A stretch of DNA of 64,000 nucleotides from Termitomyces sp. T153 (taxonomy: Eukaryota > Basidiomycota > Agaricomycetes > Agaricales > Lyophyllaceae): contig JACKQL020000025.1 in assembly GCA_018296165.2 (NCBI GenBank), positions 372,001 to 436,000 on the forward strand. The letters are read 5' to 3'. Shown here one piece after another: positions 11,814 through 23,145 of this stretch (position 1 is its first letter; the number at the start of each line of letters is the position of its first letter). The notes under the pieces were generated by a model, which made no database searches, was not told the origin of the DNA, and was given only the letters and a program-made list of their open reading frames with translations. The position numbers and the translations under genes are program-made.

Positions 11814-14808
11814 TCAGTGATAATAACCGCTGCAATCATCGCCGAACTGTGGACAGCTTTGCGGATCAGCGCCTTGGTGTACCATAGACGAACCAGGGCC
11901 TGAGAATACACCAGGATCGAGATACGTTGATGAGGACGTACTGTGGAGTGAATGGGCACTTGAAGGGGGTTCACGGTGATGATAATGTCCATTACCCAAA
12001 ACCTGGCTATCATGCATGCCAGGGCCAGTAGGTGCGTGGAAACTGAACTGGTCAATGTCCGAAGGTACATGATAAAACGGCTGAATATCGCCTTTATAAG
12101 ATATGGAGGTTATACCATTAAAAAGCGGGGAGCTTCGAGCACTAATACTGACTCCAGTGCCTGCACTCGTGGCGACAGAAGTGGCGGTTCCGGGCGGTGT
12201 GTATGATGGCCAGCTACTGCCTCCCTGTCCGTTGGAGGAATAGGCTGTGCTTGGCACAGATTCCGCGCGGCGTGGGGACCGCAGAGGCGGAAGGAGTGGG
12301 CGGTCATGATCACCCATGGTCGGGTACCCATGGGCAGTGTAAGGAGCCGCCTGGATGGGAGCCACTGGTTTTTTATAAGTCGTGTCGGGATAGCTATTAC
12401 GGCCTAGTCCGTATCTGCCAGTGTTACGGCTGACTTTACGGTTCTCCCAAATCATCCGGATTGTCTCCGACCGTTCCTCACTGCGAGAAAAGCCCCAGCG
12501 CATCTCGGACAAGGCGGTTAAACAAATAGCTACAGCATCTTCAGCTAGCAAGTGACCCCGACTTCGAACTTGGTCATCGTCATCCAAACCAATGAACTCG
12601 CCTTCAGCATTAGCGGACAGGAATCCAGCGAAGAAACAGCCATCTCGAATTAGGCCGGCATCCCATCTAAAAAGCCCACGGTCGTTTTGAGTTAGGTGGA
12701 ATTTAATGATGCGAAGAACGACAGGAAGAAGGTCAAGGCATTTTCGAGTGGCGATGACATGCAGGTGATGGGGTGATAAATAAGGGGACGATGAGGAATG
12801 GGACGATGGGCGAGAAGGGGATTCGCCTGAGAACATAGAGTCACTCCGTTTCGTCATGCATTGTTTGAGCGATTCCCGAATGATGTTGTCTAGTCCGGTT
12901 CAAGGTTTTAACGTGAAATTCAATACGAGATGACAATTAAATATAAGACTTACGGCATTCAAATATATATATCTACCATCGAACCAGAAGCAATTGAGCT
13001 ATCGTTATCACAAAAGGTAAGCGTACTCACCTGCCAAGCACTCACAAACTGATCTAGACTAGCGGACTCTGGATCAGATGAGCCGTTTCGACGCATAGAG
13101 TCAAATTGCTTCCAGCAGAGATCGAGATCCTCCCAGATTTCACGCATCCCCTGGGCGTCGATGAGACCGTGTTCTTCTGCCCTACGAGTAGCCTTTGAAC
13201 CAGTGAGAACGGAATGCACTCTTCTGCATATCGTACTAAGCTGGAGGGGTAGGGAAAAGAGCTGTGAAGTTCTTAAAAAGACCTGAGCAGCAGCCGCAGA
13301 TTGATTATCCTGAGGAAGAAGACTGTGGCTCGATAGCGGCCGGACGGATTCCGGTGGGGAAGGCGGCATACTGATGGCAGGATTATCAGAAGTAAACGCG
13401 TACGCCGGCAGAGTATTTTGGAACGCTTCATAATCATCATTATCACTGTGATACTATCAAGATTCGGATTGATAGATGAAAAGAAATAGTAGCTTACAGG
13501 ACCAGGCGACCGCCGCGCATACCGGTGGAAAAGCCTTCTTGCATGTGAGCATACCAAAAGATTCGAGCACGGAGAACATAGTCGTCTGCGGTATCTGGGA
13601 AGGGGGTGATTGGTGCGGCAGGACCAGCTGACGAGCCCGAGAGGTTGCAGAGAGCCCGAGCCTGCGATAGGGTAGCTTCGTACATAGCAAGCCTCTCTAG
13701 AGGATGGGAGTCTAATTGGAAGGCGTCATTAGCCGACGCCGATGGAAAACCGAATTTTGTACCTTCAAGCAGGGGAATTATCAACAACAAAACACGTACA
13801 CCGTCCCAGGAAGGTCGTCTCATGACTCCATGGAAGTCGATGAGTTCAAGGACCTCTCTAAGCATGGCATCGGTGGTTTCCTTCCTGTCCTTCCTTGTCC
13901 TTTCATAGTGGGGCTCCTTGGATTTCAAGTCTTGGTGAGAACTAGACTTTTTGGAACTCGTTCGATGACTTGTAGCAGTAGGCGTCTCGAGGTCGGAGCT
14001 GTCACGAGCATCGTCACTAGCATCAGGGAGACCTCGTTCATCAAGACCGAAAGAAGCAGCCCAGACGACTAGGATCATAGCAAGGAGACCACCTTCGTGG
14101 CCAAGAGGCTGAACCCCCTTAGTATGGGCGATATAGCGGGCCGAAAATTCGGCGGAATCAAGTGCAGGACCTATCCCAGAGGAAGTCAACACACACGGAT
14201 GATAGGAAGAATAAAAGACGGACGTTGGACGGAAAACCAATTCCAAAATGGACTGACAAAGAACTCCGGGGATAGCTGGGGAATGATACTAGGAAGGCGG
14301 GTGGAAGGCGGAAATCCATTGGCAGCGCCGTCCGGCCCTACGACTTTGCCGTAGATTGCTCTATGGGACGGTCAAATGAAATTGTGACTACTAGCTAGTT
14401 AGTTGGTTGGACGCACTCGACCTGTTGCAGACGACGACCGCGTCGTAGAAGCTTAACGGCTTTCACATCGGCAAACTCGTCTCTGAGGGAAATTTGGTAC
14501 AAAATTAGACGAAGGAAGAGAACAAGAACTAACACGCATTTGAGGCCGCGTTCTTTGCAGTTTGAACAAGATGGATGTGGGCCAACTGCGGTGAACGGGA
14601 GATCCTTGAGATCACAACGAACTCTGGAATTCACATTTCAGAGAAAGATACTCGGGAGAGGAGAAAATAAGGAAGGCCACCTTCGCATGCGACAAGCGCC
14701 GCACGCAGAAAACTGTTGGCGAGAAGACTTTGGCTGGCCGGTGGGACGACGGGAATAAGGAGTGGCCTTGGAGGAGGAAGGGTGTGAGGAGACACCTCTG
14801 GGAGACAT
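11814..14808 (-). CDS. Zn(II)2Cys6 fungal transcription factor
   Basis: A fungal-specific regulator with an N-terminal binuclear zinc cluster. The start MSPRGVSSHPSSSKATPYSR leads into FSACGACRMRR; an intron (GTGGCC...TTCCAG) joins VRCDLKDLPFTAVGPHPSCS and NCKERGLKC. The spacing is C-x2-C-x6-C-x15-C-x2-C-x6-C, with a long central loop. A basic linker follows (KAVKLLRRGRRLQQVE). The middle region FSARYIAHTKGVQPLGHEGG and MILVVWAASFGLDERGLPD resembles the middle-homology region of basidiomycete Zn2Cys6 regulators. Later parts include a helical segment (AEEHGLIDAQGMREIWEDLD) and a Ser/Pro/Tyr/His-rich tail ending in a TAG at 11814. About six introns are inferred. The target pathway cannot be read from the sequence, and the neighbours are housekeeping genes. 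Confidence 0.88.
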
Positions 14809-15190
14809 GGGGGGACAGGAAAAAGAGGACAAAGAGGATTGATTTGAGAAGTAAGTATAAATCGAAGGGACTGGGCGGATCTGGAAATGAGTGGAGATCT
14901 TTACATTTTGACGTGCAATCGACGCTAGGAATATAGCTGCAATTAATCTGGTATTTGGCTGACTTTTTGTCGAGGGATGATATACAATCAATTAGTGGCC
15001 GGGGGGAGATCCGAGTGCTGAATGGAATCTCAGGCCAGCAGGCAATATGCCCGGATGAGGCAGTCGCAGCTAGCCGCTGCCAATCTGCAGCCCTGGCGAG
15101 CCAATCCTGAGCATGCCTGCTTGATGTCACCATCATTGTCCAATTATGACAAGTTCCCACAAGGGTCGCATTAACTAACGCCACAACCGA
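14809..15190 (+). other. Intergenic spacer upstream of the zinc-cluster regulator
   Basis: This spacer contains the regulator's promoter and the 3' flank of NOP16. I see no further gene. Confidence 0.5.
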
Positions 15191-16423
15191 TCACGATCGT
15201 CCAATCAGCCCTGCCTTTTTCAGCGCCCGCCCCAGCGCCCCCGCCGTCCGCTGCTCGGCGTTCAGCCTCCTGTCCCGCGCCATCTTCGACACGTCCTCCC
15301 CGTACTTTTCCACAAGCCGCCCCAGGTATGCCATCTCCCCAGCAGACACGTGTCGCCCCCCATTCCCTGACAGCGGTATCTCCAACGTCGTTCCATTTTG
15401 CTGCACCACCTTTGATATCCGTTCCAAAGCTAGAGAATGTGTCGTAAGTCTATCATCACTTTTGATACAGAAGCATTCCGTGATGAGATGAAATGACCAA
15501 GAAGCACAAGAAGTCCTTCTCGACTTCCGCACAAACCGTGCGAATCCAAACCGTGCGAATGCAATATCCAACTCCACAGATCACAGATGCCTGGAATGAT
15601 ATCTGTACAGGGTCAATCCACGTCGTCGACAAATAGCATTGTCATCGTGAATCATATCGCATGGTTCACTCCTACTCGGCCTTCATGAGACCCTGGGAAT
15701 TCTCGTCACCACCCCAGCCCGTTTGACAAACCCAGCGTCTTTGTCAAATGCAACCAGCCCCATAAGGCCAATTTGAATGCAACCAGAAAATCATAACGGA
15801 GAGTCCAGACTCACCTCTTACCACATTGCCGTCTCCGTTCGACATCTTGATCTTTGTACCACCGCCCAGATCAGTCACCCAGGGCCCTAATACGGCACCA
15901 TCTACCTCTGGTTCATGCAAGCTCTCATCCTGTCGTTTCTCAGTCCGAGTCTCGCTGTCATCTTGAGGGAGCTCGATTCGCAGAACATTCCCTGCGTCGT
16001 CACGTATGATTTTGCCAAAGCCTTTCGGAATTGGAGGTGCGCTTTCCAACTGCGAAGTCGATGCGATCTGGCTTTCTTCAATCTGCGATCGGACTTCGAT
16101 GCGTTCTGAGCCACCGGAAGCAGTTGGGTTCAAGTCGTGTACCAGCCCAAGTGCGATGTAACTAGTTTGGGAGAACTTTGCAAGTTTGGATAGTTATTAT
16201 TAGCAGGAACACACACTTTTGTCGGACAGTTTTTGTCTTGTCCCATGCGTCCTGAAGAATTTTTGGACCACGAATGGCTATAAATTGGCAAAATTAGACA
16301 ATACAACATTTACATTAGCAACGTACGAGGCATTTTTTTCAAGTTACGTTTGGCATGCCGAGAGTGTGATACTGCTTTGTGAGAGGAAGAACGGGCTTTT
16401 CGCCGTTGACGAGGATTTGCCAT
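15191..16423 (-). CDS. NOP16: Nucleolar protein 16 (60S ribosome biogenesis)
   Basis: NOP16 is a nucleolar factor of pre-60S ribosome assembly. Exon 1 gives MANPRQRRKARSSSHKAVSH and NLKKMP, the classic basic start. Exon 2 gives IRGPKILQDAWDKTKTVRQ, matching the family's WDK.KTV.QNY block. The next exons give LGLVHDLNPTASGGSERIEV, then IPKGFGKIIRDDAGNVLRIE, PQDDSETRTEK and VLGPWVTDLGGGTKI. The last exon carries SGNGGRHVSAGEMAYLGRLV, EKYGEDVSKMARDRRLNAEQ and RTAGALGRALKKAGL, the most conserved part of the family. The start at 16421-16423 is fixed by MANPRQRRK. It is divergent from QCR10, with about 230 bp between start codons. The gene looks intact. Confidence 0.95.
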
Positions 16424-16656
16424 TTGACTTGTCAGGGGCTATTTGAAGCGCAAAAATTACTTGATGGATGTGAATAGCAAGCCCAAGTAGACGCCTTGTA
16501 AGAATGCACTCAGTAAGATTTCTGTGATCGGTTTTGAGCCCCAAGAGGCAGGTGCTCTCGGATGAGAAAATTCCGCGGCGTTCTCCGATACAACCAGCTC
16601 TTCCGCTGTTCTCCGTCTACGACATACCCTCCCTACAACCGCCCTCTATCGTTCTT

Positions 16657-17031
16657 ATGGCCCGCCTAGCTTTTCAAGCACGATCTCCAATTAATGCCGG
16701 TCTGTCTGTGCGTGTAATTTGAGTGATTTTGGGACGAGTGATATCATCCTCTTTTCAGGTTACTAGGCAGTGGTTTACCTCACTAGGTATCTGGGGCGTC
16801 GGAGCAGGGACAGCTGCACTTCTCGTGTGTCCAAATTCACTTTTTTGCCTTTTCGCTTGACTTAGATATATATAGCTGTTGTCAGTGACACCACTTGTGA
16901 AGCGGGAATTCCTGGTGAAAGTTCCCGTGGTACGAACCATGCCACTTTCCCGTGAGCAACTGATAAATCTGTTTCGGTAGTTGGGCAGCTACTACGAGGA
17001 CAAAACGCCGGCGTGTGACAAGCCTTTCTAA
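16657..17031 (+). CDS. QCR10: Cytochrome bc1 complex subunit 10 (QCR10)
   Basis: A small subunit of mitochondrial complex III (ubiquinol-cytochrome c reductase), about 73 residues in four exons. Exon 1 is MARLAFQARSPINAGLS. Exon 2 is VTRQWFTSLGIWGVGAGTAA plus LLL, the single membrane span. Exon 3 is LSVTPLVKREFLVKVPV. Exon 4 is LGSYYEDKTPACDKPF and a TAA. The TPLVK(R/K)E..VKVPV.GSYYEDKTPA.DKPF ending is diagnostic of fungal QCR10. All three introns have GT...AG borders (GTGCGT...TTTCAG, GTGTGT...ATATAG, GTACGA...CGGTAG). It is easily missed because no exon exceeds 70 bases. It is convergent with the HAD phosphatase gene, with stop codons 113 bp apart. Confidence 0.93.
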
Positions 17032-17143
17032 ATCTGCATGTATTCCCATAGATGTCAAATTTTAACATAAAAAACCGACATCTCATCAATGTTCGTCTTG
17101 AGCATAGGCTTTCCCGGATCCCCATAGCGCCCTCTTGCTTATC

Positions 17144-18420
17144 CTATAGTTTGCTGGTCGCCGTTGGCTCCGTACTTGTGAGGTCTATCCCAAGTTTGGA
17201 CTCTAGTATCTTTACCGCGGCCAAAGTTTGTCCGATTGCAACATCTATCAAACGTCGATGAGCCACGGCGATCACTGAGCTTGTGGGGTGAAATCGTACG
17301 GATGGTGTGCATCCCGAGTGCTTTGGCAGCCTTCAAGTTCCTGTCAATGGTGCCTTGTTAGCCGTGGAGTTGCAGCCGTACAACGAAAACAAGTTCTCAC
17401 ATTCCAATGTCATCAAGAAACACTGCTTGCCCCGGTTGAATGCCATTCCGTTCACATGCCAGTAAATAGAACCCAGGTTCTGGTTTCCTTGTAGCGAAAA
17501 CAATGAGTTTACGGAAGCGTCCGAGAAGTCCTATCGACTACCGCATTTTTAGAGTACTGCTGTCGCAGAAATCGTCAAATAAAGTTCGAAGGTGATTGGG
17601 AGTGGCGCCGTCAGCCCAGCCCAGGAACTTTGCCTCTTCGGGAGGAACGTCTGCCTTTGCAAAATTATTGGTTAACGCAATGATCTTATACCGCCCAGTT
17701 GCTGTTCAATGCTTCAGTGCGTGGGATACACATACATTCAATAGTTAGATTTACCTCGAATACGATGAATGGCTTGTAGGATATGCGGGTCGTATGTGTT
17801 TGACCCACGCATCATCATCCCAAACAGCTGCCATAGTCAAAAAATCAGGAGTCCAAGGATAGTCGTATCCGATGAGACCCTACTTCTCTTCCATTGACGT
17901 TGAGAGTTTTCGGAAGAGGGGGAACCTCTTATTTAAAGTAGTCTATAAATGGCTTGGACGAAAGAAATCTGAAGTGACCACCTACCCAGTCCCTTACGCT
18001 TACAATATCTGGAATACCTGCCTAAAGGGTCAACTGAGAATCCTACAATATCTCTTCAACATGCCATAGATTCCCATTTGTTGTATCAGAAAGTTCACGG
18101 CCGAATGATTCGTAAAACTCAAACAGTGGGATTTCGCCGCGCTCGAATTTTTGCCATGCACCCTGGGAGCCACGTTCTACACTAGTGTCAATCTATCATC
18201 AAGATAAGGCTCAAGACTCTAGTAGAGTGATAACATACATGGAACTGTTCAAATAGTTTTCAGGGAGTCCTAATTCACGTTCATACGTGGCGATGCCTAT
18301 GAAGGGACTTCGTAAAACAACTCCACCTATCTAGAGAACGGAAGAGATCGTCAAAAACAGGGTGAGATATGATGAAATACATACGTCAAATATGATAGCT
18401 TTGATCTGGTCCGAAGGCAT
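17144..18420 (-). CDS. HAD-superfamily phosphatase (EPHX2 N-domain / ACAD10-like)
   Basis: A stand-alone HAD-type hydrolase of the group related to the phosphatase domain of soluble epoxide hydrolase and ACAD10. Exon 1, MPSDQIKAIIFD, joins IGGVVLRSPFIGIATYEREL to give motif I FDIGGV (nucleophile Asp12; the second Asp position is Gly, as is usual in this group). Then come GSQGAWQKFERGEIPLFEFY and ESFGREL of the cap region. Later exons give ALTNNF (motif II region), FGWADGATPNHLR-like cap sequence, KPEPGFYLLACERNGIQPGQ (motif III Lys), and AVFLDDIGMNLKAAKALGMH (motif IV DD). The end is KLGIDLTSTEPTATSKL. Seven or more short introns occur. The substrate is unknown; the family acts on phosphate monoesters. 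The start is the first ATG and sits the usual distance before motif I. Confidence 0.87.
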
Positions 18421-21209
18421 GGTATACAAAATCTCGCAGTAAGAGTAAGTAGATGAATATAACCTAAGACTCTGGAGAGGACAAATTGAACCGCCAATTC
18501 ATATTAGTTTGAGAGTGCTAGGACATTAATCTAGGCATACCTACCTTGTCAAAACTAGACACTGTTAACCAGCAACTGTGGTTAACAACTTGAGCACGTG
18601 AGCCTTGTAGTTTAGATCCGTCACTACCGTCGCTACTTAGGATTACCACTGAGTAGATCCTCGGAAATTCCTATGTCTGTTTCGTCTGATCTCCTGCATT
18701 GACTGATCGTTCCGAGGCAATGCTTATTTGATTGATAACGATATAGCTTCAAGTTCAGGTCTAGGCCCCGGTATGCTCGGAGAACCTAGCAATGCCCGCA
18801 GCCATACTTCCTATAGCTATGCTTACAATGTCAAAAACCAAAATTCGTGCCCCAGAGCATAGTTGTCACTTTTACAATTGAGTCATCCATGGCGTGCTTC
18901 GCTTCTTGGCTGTTCTTAGGTAACTCCATAACTCAGGAACGGCTCTTGCTGTCAAGGATTTTCTTTTTCAAGTTCATGACCAGATACTTCTCTATATGTA
19001 CAACTTGTCAACATAAACCGAAATCCGGCACAAAATTTCATCTTGCCTGGTGTTCTGAATCTCTTACGTTATTTTACTTCGAAGACGGGAACTGCTGTCC
19101 TGTAACATTCTCTTATGTCTCGATACGAAGAAATAGCCTTAATATCAATCTCAAGGTTAAATGAAATGCCAGCGATCAGCGCAATATCGTAACCTTTAGC
19201 TATTCGTGTTCGATACGCTCTATGCAAACTTGTATTCATATCTTTCCAAATGCTGAGTGAAGGCCGACCAATTCGGTCCTCGGTCAGTTTAATTTTCGTC
19301 CCGTCGCACCGCTTACCTCTCCTTGACCTCAGCCCTCTCATGACACGGAGTACAGAATTAGCTTCACGAACTTGATGTTTGACATTGTCTGATAGGGTAT
19401 CTTTCAGGACATTGGTATTGATACCTCTCGCACTCATCGCTTCTTTTGTCTCCACTGCTTTCTTCTCTATCAATACCACGACTTTCGATAGCTTCTCTTC
19501 AGTCTCGTATGAAGTTCTGAGGCTCATCCAAGCTCTAATGATACTCGGACTCAAACTGTTGAAAGCGTCGAAAGCCTGAGTTGAACGGCCTGCAACTCAG
19601 CACAGGTAAGATCTATACTTACATTACTCAAGGATTATTTAGTGCTGGCATGATCAGTCGTCTACATTCTTCAAAGAGCTATTATTTTCGGCTGATCTTG
19701 CTCGTTGTGCCACTTAAAAGGCTGAGCCCTGAAGGCCCGATACTTACAGACAAAAAATTTAGGTGAAAGACACAAAGGTCCTTGAGGATGGTTGAACTTG
19801 AAGCCTGCTTAGATATATCTGTTACTATGTTACTATTTTAATATCTACCTATGCTCACTAATAGCTATGGTCGCATCTGTATGAAACCCAAGTCCGGGTG
19901 ATCGAATTCAAGAACCTGAAAGGGTTGTTCTCGAGATTATGTAGTGGAGAACAACTCGAAACCTATTCTGGCCCAGTCCAGAGAATATGCTAGTTCCGAA
20001 CCGCCCCCCCTCTCCGTCCCTACATGGAAACTTCTTCGGCGCTTGTCACAATCTTGCAGTGGAGTAAACTGAACTGCGATCCACCGGGTGAAGGTTTACC
20101 CAGTCCTCATACATCTTTTTTTGATTACCCATCAACAACAGCTGTTGATCTGAGATCTCCAGTTTAGTCAGTCGTACACATTTATTCTTCCTTCTGTGTC
20201 AATCTCTTTGAATTGTATGAAGTAGTCCTTTCCTCATATCATTCATCAATAGCTCATATTTTACCCAATTCTCAAGTCCTTGCCAAACATTGAAAACAGA
20301 GGAAATGCAGAAAGATAATAGATTTTTTCCAATTTTGAAACTGCATGTGTTATAGATTATATCTGGGTTCTCAACAAGACTTTTGGACTGATTACTGTGT
20401 GATAACAATAGCAATCCACTATAATAATTTTTCACTATTCATGAGTTATATACTCATTGATATCTTGGTTGATCCTCTCAACTTGCAATGTAAGAAAGGT
20501 TTATAAAATTAATTCAATGTCACTCTAATCTTATGTATACATGAAGCATAGTGAGCACTGACAGTCATTTCAATACCGATAGGCGGGTCTCTTGAATTTC
20601 GATCATTGTCCTTACATTGGTCTGTTCGAGCAAATAATAATCAGGCAGGCTACAAGCCTTTGGAAAATTTCGGGAATTTCAGCCGGAGCGAATGGGGAGG
20701 AAAGAAGCACAGACTGTACAAACAGTTGAATTTTTGAACCTGCCTATCGATACTGTTAGGAGACATTCCGCTAAGCCGCGCGGCTTAATGGAATGCCTCC
20801 CAACAGATATTGAAACGGCTGGAAAGCACAAGACAGAGACTTTCCAAATCACTCAGAAACCGATCAAAAACCGTATGAACGACTTTCCTTCGGGAGAAAT
20901 TAAAATATTGATCCGGTTGATTTCGAATTCCAATCTTCCAATCATCTATGTCACTACTTATTATCGATGTCCACGTCTCGATGGTGGTAGATTTAAAGGC
21001 GCTAAGTACTTACATTCTGTTCATACTGAGATTAGTTATGTTCTTCCACATCGACTACTACATACATAAGCAGGAAACCCGAGGATGACGGATCTCGACA
21101 GCGCACTTCTACAACTTGCACAGCCACATGGCGCTGCTTCTTGCACTCCCACATAATCGCCTGGTCATAGAAATCGTTGTCTTTTCCCACTATCTTATAC
21201 GTGGCCATC
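18421..21209 (+). other. Long gene-poor interval (2.8 kb)
   Basis: Between the HAD gene and the penta-EF-hand gene I can support no recognisable gene. It contains one uninterrupted minus-strand ORF (19069-19527, listed separately). A 125-codon plus-strand reading (20692-21069) has no motif. The A/T-rich piece around 20160-20560 and the absence of exon-like neighbours suggest old intergenic or decayed repeat DNA. Confidence 0.5.
19069..19527 (-). CDS. Hypothetical ORF, 153 codons, charged and helical
   Basis: An ORF that stays open for 161 codons; its first ATG is at 19527. The product is rich in Lys, Arg and Glu and looks helical: KLSKVVVLIEKKAVETKEAM, NVKHQVREANSVLRVMRGL, RSRRGKRCDG. The tail SSYRDIRECYRTAVPVFEVK ends in a TAA. 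The open frame continues upstream (AFDAFNSLSPSIIRAW) to an acceptor-like TTGCAG, so the ORF could be the last exon of a longer gene whose other exons I cannot find. No family is recognised. It may be real, or a relic of a mobile element. Confidence 0.3.
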   Translation of the reverse strand: MSLRTSYETEEKLSKVVVLIEKKAVETKEAMSARGINTNVLKDTLSDNVKHQVREANSVLRVMRGLRSRRGKRCDGTKIKLTEDRIGRPSLSIWKDMNTSLHRAYRTRIAKGYDIALIAGISFNLEIDIKAISSYRDIRECYRTAVPVFEVK

Positions 21210-22260
21210 ATGAATGGAACTCAGCGTGGATACCAATACGGACCTCCCCAGAACTATGGACGCCCAAGACCTCAGGCAAACGTAGGCTATTCAAGTGGCT
21301 ACAACAATTACTACCAGCACCAGCACCAGCACCAGCACCAGCACCAGCACCATGGGCCACCCGGCGCAGATCCCCAGCTTTGGCAGTGGTTTACTGCTGT
21401 AGATAAAGATAGATCTGGGTCTATCAGCGTAAACGAGCTCCAAAGCGCCCTCGTTAATGGCAAGTTCGCGTTCATCATTACTTATTACTGACTGACGTAT
21501 GAATCATAGGAAACTGGACAAGTAAACATATACATTTGCTGATTCAACATTGGTCTGATAGTATGGCAGACTTTGACCTAGACACTGTAAAGATGCTCAT
21601 GGGGATCTTCGTAAGTATCATCTTCCATCTAATCGTCCTTGTTCTCAATGCTGATAATGGAGCATCAAGGACACTGACAGGAGTGGTACTATCAACTTCT
21701 CAGGCACGCTCCCATTACTTGCAGTGAGGTGCACCCACTCATCAATTAGTAATGCAGAGTTCGCTGGTCTCTGGAAATACATCTCCGATTGGCAGAACGT
21801 CTTCCGGCACTTTGATCGAGATCGCTCAGGATCTATCGAAGGTCGAGAACTATCGGAAGCTCTTCAAAGTTTTGGATATAATCTGTCGCCTCAATTGATG
21901 ACTTTGGTAGAACGGAAGTATGGTACGCTCTGACCGTTGTACCACTCCTAACCAGACTAACCTATGTACTAGCATCTGGAACCTCAACAGAATATGGACC
22001 GCCTCCAGGGATCTCATTTGATCGGTTTGTTAGAGCATGTGTCGTTGTTAAAACGTTAACAGAGGCCTTTCAACGGTGGGTTTATCATTCTCAGGATGTT
22101 TTCGCCATGCTCAATCTCACACAGGGTTGACACCGATAGGGATGGATGGGCACACTTGAGTTATGAACAGTTCATGAGTGTACGTCATTCCTGGATATTT
22201 GAATATGGGTCCTACCTGAGCTGACCCGACATGATATAGATGGTGTTAAGTGTCCCGTAA
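21210..22260 (+). CDS. Penta-EF-hand calcium-binding protein (ALG-2/Pef1-like)
   Basis: A calcium sensor of the PEF family (ALG-2, sorcin, yeast Pef1). The start MNGTQRGYQYGPPQNYGRPR opens a Gly/Tyr/Pro/Gln-rich N-terminus containing six QH repeats. EF1 is VDKDRSGSISVNELQSALV. EF2 lies in LDTVKMLMGIF followed, after an intron, by the DTDRSGTINF-type loop. The next exons give EFAGLWKYISDWQNVFRHFD and EF3 FDRDRSGSIEGRELSEAL. After QSFGYNLSPQLMTLVERKY come an atypical EF4 (GPPPGISFDRFVRACVV) and EF5-type VDTDRDGWAHLSYEQFM, ending SMVLSVP with a TAA at 22258-22260. About six introns are present, the last just before MVLSVP. In this family a long flexible N-terminus and dimerisation through EF5 are usual. 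It acts in Ca-dependent binding to proline-rich partners. Confidence 0.92.
21315..21350 (+). repeat. CAGCAC hexanucleotide microsatellite in coding sequence
   Basis: Six perfect copies of CAGCAC encode (Gln-His)6 in the flexible N-terminus of the penta-EF-hand protein. The unit preserves frame, so length variation between strains is likely to be tolerated. A poly-QH run could bind metal ions, but that is inference. Confidence 0.95.
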
Positions 22261-23145
22261 TTACCGTTTTCAATCTCATACCCATATATTAACATAAGAA
22301 TCATATCTTCCTCTGTTCGCGTATCCATGTGTATGATAAAAACCATATTAATTCACCTCGATATATGAACACTTACAACCAAGTACGTCGAATGTCAGAA
22401 CTTTCAGCAAAGCAAAATAATCTTTCCCTCATTTACTTAAACATTGTATAGTCAACAAGATGATAATTCGCACTGTGTACTGAGCGTCTTGTTAATAGTT
22501 ACGTGTTTCCATTAATGTCATCACTCTCAATTCGACCCCAGAAGTCGTTCTGTGTCACCTACATCAGCTTTACCACCTACATCAACTATGAAAATCACAT
22601 AACGTTGCAGTGGTCGTCTCAGCCCACTGCCTGGGATTGTCCGCGCGAATCCTTATCCATATTACGGATATTTCACCACAAAGCTCGAAATCAGAGGACC
22701 CTTCTAACCCGTAAGAGTGCAACCAGACGAGAAAAAGCTTATAGAAACGCGCTGTCGAGTCGGCCACAGAGAGCCACAGAGATTGTCCCCCAACCAATGT
22801 CAACCGTGAGGTAAAAGCAGTTGGTGAAAGAAAAATATCGAAGCTTTCTCAGATGATGTACAGAAAAGTCCAGATTGGCCGGGGATAAAATTCCATTGCG
22901 GTCAAGGATACCCAGAGTTCACAGGAAGGGCACAATGGAAGTCATCAAGTCGCCGTCAAGAAGAGTGGATAGTTACGGCAAACAAGTTGGATCCCGAGGT
23001 AGCGGACTTTACGGACCGTATGTCTGGAATGTACGGGCCGACAAATTCACGTGCGTTCAAGATGATGGTTACCCCAGGCTCAACGTAGTTTAATCCTATT
23101 AGTTCCACTCGAACCAGCGACTACACTTTAACTCTTTCATCTTTA
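22261..23145 (+). other. Intergenic interval upstream of the acyl-CoA synthetase
   Basis: No recognisable gene. Short ORFs on both strands lack ATG starts or motifs. It probably contains the 3' flank of the EF-hand gene and the promoter and 5' leader of the acyl-CoA synthetase. Confidence 0.5.

Noticed and set aside
18847..19164. 105-codon plus-strand ORF
   Set aside because: Overlaps the minus-strand ORF at 19069-19527 for only part of its length, has no motif, and is rich in Phe, Ser and Cys as expected of a shadow frame.
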